From Mesoplasma lactucae ATCC 49193 (GTDB lineage: Bacteria; Bacillota_I; Bacilli_A; Mycoplasmatales; Mycoplasmataceae), in contig NZ_CP023668.1 in the NCBI RefSeq assembly GCF_002441935.1, positions 744,001-808,000 of the forward strand: 64,000 nt of DNA. The letters run 5' to 3'. This document shows, piece by piece, positions 53,912 to 64,000 of this stretch. Made by a program: the position numbers and the translations under genes. The notes beneath the pieces were generated by a model. That model worked only from the letters and a program-made list of their open reading frames with translations. It had not been told where the DNA came from and searched no databases. Within the stretch, counting starts at the first letter, position 1, and every line of letters begins with the position of its first letter.

Positions 53912-56900
53912 TTGAGATTTCACTTAATTTTTAAACAAGCAATTAAAGATTTTAAATCTAAAGCGATGCTATATATTTCGTTTGCTCTTTTTACTTTTAT
54001 AGTTCTCTCAATTGTTTTAGGATTATTTGCTTTTAACTATGCTTATAGTGGAAGTATTAATGCTATTTTTAAAGACATTGCTCAACCTAACTTTTTTCCA
54101 AGTCGTTTTAATTTTGTGAGAAAAGACACAAAAGAAGATAGTGGTTGAGACTATAGTAATAAGTATGTCATTGATGAAAATAATGTCCTTTTAAACTATA
54201 GCTATAGTCTTTTAACAGATGAATATTTAAAACTACCAAAATCTGAATTACAACCAACAACAATGGTTCAAGAATTTGAATCTTTACAAAAATATGAATT
54301 ACCAAAATGAAGTTCTGATGATGTTAAAAGATTAGATGATAGCTTTGAAAGAATGAATCAAAATTTTTCTTCTTCATTTAGTTCATTTTTTAATTTCCTT
54401 GGTCATGCTAGTGGGGGTGTCACAAGTGAAAATTTAGATTGAATGAATCAAATGGCTGGACATGGTCATGATAACAATTGACTGTATACCACAAAAGATG
54501 ATGTGAGAGTCATGAAATCACCATCCATTGACGGCACTAATTGAACTGATGGAGAATTAAATACTGCAGCTTTTGCAAAGGTTGCTAAAATATTAGCTTC
54601 CCCAAGTATTCATCCACAATTTGAAAGATATTTATATTACAAAAACTTTTTGTCTAAATATTGAACTGAAGAATGTCAAAAGCAGACTAATGTTTGAGGT
54701 TCAATTCCTTATGGAATCGGTGCAAAGATGCATGCGGATAATATTAATCCGAAAGCAACTTTTGATATTGGAGCTATGCCAACTCAAGAATGAATGATTC
54801 GTCCAGGCGATGAAAAGAAATTTTCAAATCAAAGTACTCCAAACGAAATGGTTAAAATTAACATTATTGACCAACTACCAAAAGAAGAAATTGGTGAAGA
54901 TGTCTTAAACAATTATAATTATGGTTATGTTGCTCCTTCGTTTTTTAAATATAATAAATTAAAACTTGGGGATTATCTTGAAGGAACTTATAGTAATCAT
55001 CATGTTAAAGTGAAAATCATTGGAACTGCGACTTCTCGTGGAGGTTATTGAAATAATAAATACAATACAATTATTTGAACTCCAGAAGCTTATATGAGAA
55101 GTCCGGCTATCCAATGATGAGGACCTGGCTGAATTGATGTTGACTATAAGCAAGCTGGGAAAAACTTCGATAAATCAAACGCTTTAGGTAGAGAAGATTT
55201 TTTTAAAGATATCGACACAACAAAATTATTAGGTGGTTATCCTGTTGATGTCTTCCCATATTTCAGTAAAGAAACAGATTGATCTGAAAAAGGGCAACAA
55301 AATAAAGAAATCATTTCTTTAATTTGTAACGCTTTAAGTATTATTGCTTTGATTTTATTCTTTGCTGTTTTCTTCTATATTGCTAAAGAAAGTATTGTTT
55401 TACAAAAACAAACGCTTTGATTCTTAAAAGCAATGGGAGAAAAAACTTCGACTTTAGCTTTAATGGTAACAATTAATATTATGGTTCCATTTTTAATTGG
55501 AGCTATATTAGCAATCTTTGGTTCTGTTGGGGTTTCTAACATGATGAGAGCTCCAATTGAATATAATTATTGTTTCTACATTTCATCATTTAACTTTACT
55601 TGATGATCATTAGCAATTTTAGGAGTAGTAATTGGTCTTTCAATCTTAATCTTTATGATTATGAATATTTGTATTTTAAATAGTTCAGCTTTAACCTTAC
55701 ACGGTCAAAGCAAGATTGGATGATTTACAAAACTATATATTAAATCTAAATGACTATACTCATGATGAAGTTCTCCTGCAAGAATAGGTTTATCCTTTGT
55801 TGTACAAAACATTGGTAAGAACGTCATTACCTTTATTTTACTAGCCTTATCTTTTACAGCAACTCTGTTTGGAGTTGAATTTAACAACACAACTCATTAT
55901 GCAGCAAGTACTTTTGAAAGAGAAAATGCTCCTTATAAAACTGTTACATATAATGAAATGAATATTAATGATAACGTTTATTGAAATAAAGATTATTTTA
56001 AAAAGTTTCCATCACCAAATAATAAAACTGGAAATAGTGTTAATGATGCTTTAACAGATGATTTAAAAACATCAAAACCATATGATACTTTAGTTTTAGA
56101 TAATGTTAAGGATAAAAATATTAAAAAAGAATTAGCTAATCAAGGTTTAACCAAAATTACTAATGCTAATGAATTTAAAACCTTATGAAAACAACAACTT
56201 GTTGAAGTTAATAAAGTTATTGGGGATGTTTGAACTAAGAATCCAAACTTATTAAATAATGGTTTAACAAAAGAAACTTTTACTAACTTATTAAATGAAA
56301 AACTTAATATGGACAATTATTATTTAGAAGATAATTTTGTTAAACAAGTTTTAACAACTAATACTTCTGATTATTGAGCTAATCAAATTGTTGGTTTAAA
56401 TGATAGCGAACAAGAAACAATGGCTCAATTCTTAAAAGATAATTCAATGATGATTTCTAAACTACTTGCTCAATTACTAAACAAACCAAGTGCCCAAACA
56501 ATAATTTATAGCTTATTAAAAGTTGGTGCTAATGGCATTGTTAAAGATTTAAATAAGCAAATGATTGATGGTTTAACTAAAACAATCAATCAAGCTAGAA
56601 ATCAAACTGGTGAAATTAAAAAGAATATTAAGCAGTTTAATTACAAAATGAATATCTTCTTTAATAAAGCAATTGTTTCTAATAGCAAAACAGAAACTAG
56701 TGTTTTTGCTGGAAACTGAAGTTATCTTGGCAAACAAATTAATGCGATTGGTTTATCTGAAAAACAAATGAATTCTTATACTCAATTGCTAAAACAAAAT
56801 GAAGATATCTTAACTAATAAAGATTTAAAATATGACAAGAATAAGAAAATTAATTTTTCAAATCAAGAACCAAGCGTGTCTTATTTAAATGTTAATGTTT

Positions 56901-57952
56901 CTCAAAAATTTGGTAAAACTTATCGTTTAAAAGAAGGAGATATGTTTGTACCACAAATCAATTCATTTGTCAGACCAAACCACATCCCATCAGAACCAGT
57001 TGAACTTTATTTAAAAATAAATAAAGTCATTGAAGATTCTGAAGTTTATAGTGAAATTTATTTTGATAAACAAGACTTCTTACAATTTACTTCTGATAGT
57101 GTTGCTAACGGTTGAAGAAGTAATGGTTATAGATCTTCACAATATGGAACTGATGCAACTAATGAACAAAAAGAAATGAACTATAATTCACCTTTATATC
57201 GTTTATTAAATGGTGATAAGGTTTATCAAGATAATGATGGTTTAACCAGAGTTGTTAAAAGAGATTCAAATGGTTTATTTGTTCAAGATGGAACGTATAA
57301 ACCAGGATTAATTCAACAACTTGAAGATAATCCTTATGTTTTAAATAACTCTGTTTATTCTAAAAATAAGGTTCCATTTAACCTTTCAAACTTTAGTATG
57401 AATGCTAAAACCGGAATAGGTTATTCATTGTTTGATTATATTAACCTACCATTCTTTAACTATGGAAGTACAAATCAATCAAACCGTTTTAAAAACAGTA
57501 CTTATATTTATCAAAAGATAACTGAACTTGGATTACAAAGTGCAAAACAAATTACAACAACAGTTAATTATTTAATTGTTCTATTATTACTAGTAACCTT
57601 TACAGTTTCTTTAATCTTAATTACTTTAATTATTTTAGAAAATAGAAATACAATTCTATTATTTAAAGCAATGGGATATCGTAAATGAGAAGTTAACTTT
57701 TACTTAACTTCTGGCTATATTGTAGCTGCAATTTTTGCTTGAGTTATTGGTTCAATCCTTTCATTTTTAGTCTTGAAACTTGGAGCTAAATTATGATTAG
57801 AAGCTACTAAATTAGAAGTAACCTTTATTTGATCATGACAATTCATCGTTATTGGTTTAGGAATGTTAATTGGTTTTATTTTCCTAGTTTTATTAACAAC
57901 TTCTTTATATACAAATAAATTAAAACCAAAAGATGCATTCTCTAGTTTATAA
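53912..57952 (+). CDS. giant FtsX-type permease (1346 aa), copy 2
   Basis: A 1346-residue paralogue of the preceding protein. Start is TTG 53912 with AAAAGGAG eight bases before it; the ATG at 53907 is out of frame and ends after six codons. Both share the opening MRFxLIFKQ.I.DFKSKA. The layout is the same: helix near 15-45, large domain to about 460, FtsX unit with LWFLKAMGEKT, second starter helix near 622-660 (IGLSFVVQNIGKNVITFIL), second large domain, and a final FtsX unit from about 1212 with ILENRNTILLFKAMGYRK. It ends LKPKDAFSSL. Extracytoplasmic parts diverge far more than membrane parts. Its own terminator follows. Confidence 0.85.
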
Positions 57953-57958
57953 AAACCC

Positions 57959-57990
57959 TTAAAACTACTAATAGCTTAGTAGTTTTTTCT
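57959..57990 (+). terminator. terminator between permease genes 2 and 3
   Basis: AAAACTACTA (57961-57970) pairs with TAGTAGTTTT (57977-57986), with T-run. Confidence 0.9.
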
Positions 57991-58100
57991 TTATTCTAAT
58001 AACCAATTGTTATAAAACGTGTGAGATAATTCATTTAAATATAATCTTTTAAAAAAATAGTTTATTAAAACACAACAATAATGGAGCAGGATCAGGATAA

Positions 58101-61100
58101 ATGAGTTTTAAATTACTAGTTAAACAAGCTTTTAAAAACATTTCTAATAAATTTCGACTATATATTTCCTTAGTCCTTTTTTTAATCGTTTCTTTTTCTA
58201 TTGTTAATGGCTTAACAACCTTTATGGCTAAGTTTGGAGTCAATATGTTAGATATTGTTAATAAATATAACCAAACAAATTCTCAATATTCTGCTTTTGC
58301 TTTTTTAGATAAAGACAGTGAAGATAATCCAGAATATTTATATAAATTAAGTGATTCTGGACAAGAAGAATTTGAAAATTATCTTGCTATGGGAATTAAT
58401 GAAATGAATTCTAGCTATAGTGTTGATGATGCTAAAAAATTCTTAATCGATAATAAAGTAATTCAAAAACTTGGTGAAAACCAAGGTGATGTTTCTTTAT
58501 TAAATACTTTTGAACCTTACTATAAAGAATTAAATGATTGATCTAGATATTATTCACATAACCTTTTATTACAATTCTTATCAGAAAAATATTTCCCAGA
58601 AAATATCAAAGGTTTTGAATCAGGATTTTTGGGAACTGAAATGATGACTGCAAATGACTATGATAATCCAGGGATTCAAGTTTCACTTGGTGTAAGTGAA
58701 CAATTCGATGAATCTTTACCAAATCCTTTTAGAAAAGAAACTAATACTAAACGTTTTAATAACTTATATCATTTCAAGCAAAATGATATTTCTAAAAAGA
58801 AAGATATTAATAAATCATTACCGCAATTTTATGTAACATCAAACTATTTCCGTTTGGCTAAAAAACATATTGGGGATGAAATGGAAATTAATATCAACTC
58901 TAAAATTATTAAAGGCCAAATTGCTGGAGCTGCTACTAGTAATACGTCTGCAATTATGGCAAACGGAATAGTTGATGTTTATGTTCCGCAAACCGTTTTT
59001 TCAGATATTGTTGGTAGTCAATATATTAGTGATTTAACACTTAGTGCTTGAGTTCCAATTGAAGGTTCAACTGGAGTTTATAACAATCTTAATGAGTTAA
59101 TAACTGCTTCAAATATTTTAAATAAGACTTTATTAGGGGAACAAAAATATGCGCTTGATAATGATGTTAAACAACCTTTATTCTTAAGAACAAGTGGAAA
59201 TGGTCAGAACGGATTAGCAATTCAAAATCCAATTCGTGCGATTGATCAATCTACTTTTCCTTTTGCAAAATATCACACTCCATTAAAGATTTATAAATCA
59301 ACAACTATTTTTATTGATATTGCTTTATTAGTATTAACTTTATTAGTAGCTGTCTTTATTATTCAAGAAGCAATTTCTTCTGAAAAGAAAACTCTTTGAT
59401 TCTTAAAAGCAATGGGAGAAAACAATGCAATTCTTTCATTAGTGAATGCTTTTTCAGTTTTTGTTCCATTACTTGTAGCACTTGGTGCATCTGTAGCTGG
59501 AACGATGTTAATGATGTGGTTCTTAGAAGAAGCATTATTATCCCAATATGCTTTTACAATTAATTGATATCAATTAACGTGAGTAACTTTTGGAATTTTA
59601 ATTTTATTCTTAGTTGGAACTCTATTTGTTTTCTTTTTAATTAACTTTGCGATAGTTTCTGGAAAAGGATTAAGTCTACAAAGTTCTGGAAATGAAATGT
59701 CTAAGTTCCAAATTTTCTTAGCAAAAGTTACTGACCCTTTAACAAAACATGCTTCACCACAATTTAGAATAGGGTTTGCTTTTGTTCGCCAGAACTTTGC
59801 AAAAAACGTTGTAACCTTTATTTTATTCACGATTCTATTTACCGTAACCTTGTTTGGGGTTCAATTTAACCACTCAATTTCAATGCAAAAAGATAGTTAT
59901 GCAAAATGAATGGGAAGTTATCAATCTACCTCAACTATGTATCCTAAAAACGTCTTAAACATTGATAAGACAAGTACAAGCTATGAAACGATTGATGCTA
60001 ATAAGTTTAAATCTAATCAAGATGAAGAAAAGAAACAAATTAATGATGAACATTCTAATGAATCAGTCTATGACTATGACTTGTTCTATTACTTTGTTGA
60101 CACAATTATTGGGACAAATACTATTAAAGGAAGAACTAATCTCGACAATGATGGTTTCTTAATTGACCCAGTAACACATGAAGTTGTTAGTGTTCCAAAA
60201 ACAAGACAAGAAATCCTAGCTATAGCCGGTAAGGTTGCTGTTTCTTTAGCTGGAAAATGATCTGAAGAAGATATTGTAAAATTCAATCAAGAAGTTATTG
60301 CTACAAATGGAATTATCAAACCTGTTAATTTAGACTTGATTCACAAAATCCATAATCAAAAATTAACAAGTGCTAACTTAGCACAATGATATTTCCGTGA
60401 ACTTCATAATTTAAAAAACTGACAAATTTATGGAACTTATTTTTCAAGTTTATTTGAAAGAATTGATAAATCAGGGGAAGGAAATCTTCAAGCTTTATTT
60501 GATAATGCTGAAAAATACATTAATGAATTAAAGAAAAAAGATCCAAACAATGACTTTATTACTATTGCTTCAACAATCTTTAATTTATATCAAGCTCAAC
60601 ACCAAACTTTTGGAATTAAATATCCATCTCTTTCACTTTACTTTGGAAACATTGTCATTAATCCAAAAGAACAAATTAGTGCTTTACAAATTAATGGATT
60701 AGCTGATAGTGGCAAGATTTCAATGTATGGAGTTGATAAGAAATTTAATCAACAACCTTTTACTAATCCAATTAGTAATTTAGGTGAACATTTCTATTCA
60801 GATAAAATTGATGGTTTAGAATATCAAGTTCTTGATGCTTCTGTTTCTTCTTTAGCAAAAAACCAAATGCAAATTAAGACAGGCGATGTCATTAAGATTG
60901 ATTTATCAACCTTTGGATTAAAAGGAAACTTCGGATTCAAGATTAAAGAATATGTTGATGATGATAGTGTTCTTAATGAAGGATTCTTCAATAAACAAGC
61001 TTTATATGACTTATTAACAGAATCTAAAAACCAAACAAACAAACTCTTTATTGATAAGAACTTAGATAATACAATTTATTCAAAAAGTGATATTCCATAC

Positions 61101-61643
61101 TTTGTTCAAAACATTAATATTCCTCATAGAATAAATGATGGTGGATATGTTGATGATTATCTTTATAAAGCAGATTCATATAACTTTGAACAAAAAACTG
61201 TTGCTTTAGTTAGTGCTGTTTTTGCAAGAACTGTTAATGAATACAAAACCTTAGTAACAAGATTAATTTGATTATTAATTATTCTTTGCTTAGCTTTATC
61301 ATTAATTATTATTACGTTAATCTTGTTTGAAAATAAAAAGACAATTCTTTTATTTAAAGCAATGGGATATCGTAAAAGAGATATTATTTGATATCTAATT
61401 TCTGGATATCTAATTGCAGCAATTATGGCTTTCTTAATTTCAATTGGATTAAGTGCTTTATTAATTCACCAATTAGCACCAGCAGCAGAAGAAAATATTT
61501 TCTTACAATTACATTTCTCTTCTTACTGGTTGTTCTACTTAATTGGTATTTTTGAAACCTTATTCTTTATGGCTATGGTAATTATTTCTGTTGTAACTTA
61601 CACAAGATTCTTAAAACCAAAAGATGCCTTTGCTACGCTTTAA
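58101..61643 (+). CDS. giant FtsX-type permease (1180 aa), copy 3
   Basis: A 1180-residue third paralogue, shorter and more divergent. It opens MSFKLLVKQAFKNISNKFRL with a helix near residues 17-35, then an extracytoplasmic domain to about 395. An FtsX unit follows (about 396-520, LWFLKAMGENN), and a second starter helix near 553-590 (FRIGFAFVRQNFAKNVVTFI). A second outer domain precedes the final FtsX unit from about 1047 (LFENKKTILLFKAMGYRKRD), ending LKPKDAFATL. The conserved LKP(K/R)DAF end and KAMGY motif identify the family. No ATPase is adjacent; a shared ATPase elsewhere is needed or the proteins work without one. Confidence 0.85.
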
Positions 61644-61692
61644 AAAAGAATGAATCAACAAGTTTGAAACTTGCTAGATTCATTCTTTTTTC
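61644..61692 (+). terminator. terminator after permease 3
   Basis: AAAAGAATGAATC pairs with GATTCATTCTTTT, with an inner CAAGTTT/AAACTTG helix, and ends in T6. Confidence 0.9.
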
Positions 61693-61705
61693 ATGAGATT
61701 ATTGG

Positions 61706-61714
61706 TGCTATAAT
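61706..61714 (+). promoter_or_regulatory. extended -10 promoter of the aminopeptidase gene
   Basis: TGCTATAAT, a perfect extended -10, starts 40 bases before the ATG. It has the same form as the azoR promoter. Confidence 0.6.
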
Positions 61715-61745
61715 CTAAAACAAAAAGAAAAGGGGAAATTTAAAA

Positions 61746-63119
61746 ATGATTAAATTAAACTCAAAAGATAAAAACGATTTTAAAGTTGTTTTTGCTTCAA
61801 ACGACTTAGTTGAAACAAACAACTTTTTAAAAGATACTAAAGGAAATATTTTCTTAAGTACAAAAGACAATACCATTTATGTAAAATTAAATAGTAAAAC
61901 TGATGATAAAAGAAGAGAATTCATTAAAGCTTTTACTAGTTTAGTAAAACAAAACATTAGTAATGTTGATATTGAATTTGATACTTTTGTGAAAGGATAT
62001 GCTGATGTTGATTTCACAGAAGAATTAATGTTCAACGCTTTAGTTGAAACATTAAGTTATGTTTCACATCAACCATTTACTTTTAAAAAAGAAGAAGTTA
62101 AACCAACTGATTTTGAATACAACATTGTTACAAGTAATAAAAAATTAGATGATGAATTCATAAAAGAAGTTATTAAAACTGACTTTACAAACTATGCTAG
62201 AGATCTTCAAGATACTCCACCAAACATTGCAACAAGTGAATGAATTGCAAAAACAATTGAACAAGATGCTAAAAACTTTAAAAATGTTAAATTAAAAGTT
62301 TTAGGAATTCATGAAGCAGAAAAACTAGGAATGGGATTATTCTTAGCTGTTAATGCTGGTTCTGAAATTGAACCAAAAGTAGTTGTTGCTGAATATAATG
62401 GCGCACCTGAAAAACAAAAAACTGTTTTAGTTGGAAAAGGAATTACTTTCGATTCTGGAGGATATAACTTAAAACCTTCATCAGCAATGGTTGGAATGAA
62501 ATTCGATATGAGTGGGGCTGCAATTATGCTTTCAACTGTTTTTGCTCTTGCAAAAGCAAATGCCAAAGTTAATGTTGCTGCTGTTGGAATGTTTACTGAT
62601 AACAGAATTGGTGGACATGCAACTTTAACTGAATCAGTTGTTAAATCAATGAACGGATTAACTGTGCAAATTGATAACACTGATGCAGAAGGAAGATTAG
62701 TTTTAGCTGATGGTATGACTTATGCTGTTAGAGAATTACAAGCTGACAGAATTATTGAAGCTTCAACTTTAACTGGAGCTATGGTTGTTGCTTTAGGACA
62801 CTTAGCAACTGGTGGATTTACTAAATCAGAAGAACTTTGAAAAGAAATGGATGCTGCTCAAGCATACACTGGTGAAAGAGTTTGAAGAATGCCAATCTAC
62901 AATGAACACCTAGAATTAATGCAAGCAACTCCAATTGCCGATTTAACTAATACTGGAAGTAGAGCAGCTGGTGCTGGATCATCAACTGCAGCAGCTTTCT
63001 TAAATGAATTTGCTGAAGGAAAACCATTCATGCACTTAGATATCGCTGGAACTGCTGATAATGGTGAACGTGGAACTGGTGTTATGGTTAAAACACTATT
63101 TGAAATGCTAAATAAATAA
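61746..63119 (+). CDS. pepA: leucyl aminopeptidase (M17 family)
   Basis: A 457-residue two-metal cytosolic aminopeptidase that frees N-terminal residues from peptides. The catalytic domain has VGKGITFDSGGYNLKPSSAM near residues 228-247 with metal Lys and Asp, and the signature NTDAEGRLVLAD near 315-326 with its Glu, Asp and Arg. ASTLTGAMVVALG and GAGSSTAAAFLNEF follow. The N-terminal domain (1-150) is divergent, as is common. Length is slightly short of the 480-500 usual in other bacteria. AAAGGGGAAA precedes the ATG. Peptide breakdown feeds amino acids to an auxotroph. Confidence 0.95.
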
Positions 63120-63126
63120 TAATTAT

Positions 63127-63160
63127 TGAATGAACTTGTAACTTACAAGTTCATTTTTTA
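63127..63160 (+). terminator. terminator after the aminopeptidase gene
   Basis: AATGAACTTGTA (63129-63140) pairs perfectly with TACAAGTTCATT (63144-63155), with T-run. Confidence 0.92.
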
Positions 63161-63259
63161 TTTAAGTTAAAAAGTATGATACTTCAATCGCTTTCATAAT
63201 TAATAACATTTAATATTGTTTATAATTTATAATTTATTTTATAAAAGGGATTGATAAAA

Positions 63260-64000
63260 ATGTTTGAAATTGAGAATAGAAGATACACTGGTAATAAACA
63301 AAAATTAATGCCAAAAATATCTGAAATTATTAAAGACAATTGTGAAGGTGAAATCTTTTGTGACATATTTGCAGGAACTGGAGCAGTATCGAACTACCTT
63401 AAAAATGATTTTAAGAAAATTATTGTTAACGATTTTTTGTTTTCTAATAATATAGTTTTTGAAGGCTTTTGAGGAAAAGGAAATTACAATTTAGAAAAAC
63501 TTAAAAAATATGAAGAAAAATTTAATATTATTAATTCTAATGATTTGGAAGAAAATTATTTTTCTAAAAATTTCGGTAATAAGTATTTTGAATATAATGA
63601 TAGCAAAAAAATAGGTTATATTAGACAACTTATAGAAAACGAATACAATTCCAAAAAAATTAATTTAAGAGAGCGAAGTATATTAATTGCTTCGTTATTA
63701 TATTCAGCAGATAAAGTTTCTAACACTGTTGGACATTATGAAGCATATCTTAAAAAAAATTCTAAAAAATTGAAATCTAGATTTCAATTCAATTTAATAA
63801 ATGCTGAAATTAATAATAAAAAATTTGAAATTTATCAAGAAGATAGTAACGAACTAATTAGAAAAATTAAGTGTGATATTTTATTTGTTGATCCCCCTTA
63901 TAACTCAAGACAATATTCTAGGTTCTATCATGTTTTAGAAACTCTTACTAAATGAGATTTTCCCGATTTGCATGGTGTAGCCATGAAACCTGAACCAGAA
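63260..64000 (+). CDS. N6-adenine DNA methyltransferase, truncated by the window end
   Basis: 247 codons of a D12-class adenine methylase. RRYTGNKQKLMPKISEI at residues 8-24 is the SAM-contact motif X, FCDIFAGTGAVSNYL near 35-49 is motif I, and FVDPPYNSRQYSRFYHVLET near 211-230 holds the catalytic DPPY. The protein continues past the window. ATG 63260 is preferred over TTG 63251, because AAAAGGGA ends directly at the TTG and so fits only the later start. The gene and its flanks are AT-richer than the neighbouring housekeeping genes, as often seen for restriction-modification systems. A partner nuclease could lie just beyond the edge. The target sequence cannot be told. Confidence 0.88.

Noticed and set aside
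53907-53927. ATG 53907 as the start of the second giant permease
   Set aside because: It is out of frame and stops after six codons; TTG 53912 gives MRFHLIFKQ, matching the first paralogue.

Overview
The window is a low-GC stretch of a Mollicutes chromosome. In nearly every gene TGA must be read as tryptophan, TGG is very rare, and prfA (the factor for UAA/UAG) and its methylase prmC are present. Gene content (purA-purB under a purine riboswitch, rpoE-pyrG, fba-rpmE, tdk-prfA-prmC, rpsL-rpsG-fusA-tuf, giant FtsX-type permeases) points to the Spiroplasma/Entomoplasma/Mesoplasma branch. That placement is inference from gene content; no rRNA or tRNA gene was seen.

Layout. 1-2279: end of an ABC ATPase gene and an internally duplicated ABC permease. 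2340-5877: an azoreductase on the minus strand, then an adenine-type purine riboswitch with a terminator in front of purA-purB. 5979-12289: two small genes, a Fic-like protein, gltX, an HD-domain hydrolase, rpoE (delta) and pyrG. 12331-24183: a citrate fermentation island holding a coiled-coil gene of unknown role, citS, citD-citE-citF, a CitX-GntR fusion, citC, citG on the opposite strand, a KDPG-aldolase-like gene, alsS and alsD. 24278-32099: an ABC exporter pair, fba, rpmE, a degenerate ABC ATPase, two tandem NrnA-type phosphoesterases and tdk. 32146-44805: prfA-prmC, a membrane protein, a Sua5/YrdC protein, cardiolipin synthase and several genes of unknown function. 44892-49387: the str operon (rpsL, rpsG, fusA) and tuf. 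49518-61643: three consecutive giant permeases of about 1180-1430 residues. 61746-64000: leucyl aminopeptidase and a truncated N6-adenine DNA methyltransferase.

The citrate island is the most distinctive region. It encodes uptake (CitS), the lyase complex (CitDEF), the factors that make, attach and acetylate its prosthetic group (CitG, CitX, CitC), and the pyruvate-to-acetoin branch (AlsS, AlsD). No classical oxaloacetate decarboxylase is present. An aldolase-family protein with an altered substrate pocket lies between citG and alsS and is a reasonable candidate for that step. The CitX domain is fused to a GntR/FCD-type regulator, and a perfect palindrome typical of that regulator family, with a near copy, lies ahead of the coiled-coil/citS unit and ahead of citD. 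Together these suggest a self-contained, locally controlled citrate-to-acetoin module in which prosthetic-group transfer and gene control share one polypeptide.

Genes are tightly packed. Many start inside or at the stop of the previous gene (TAATG overlaps), and most transcription units end in clear U-tailed hairpins.
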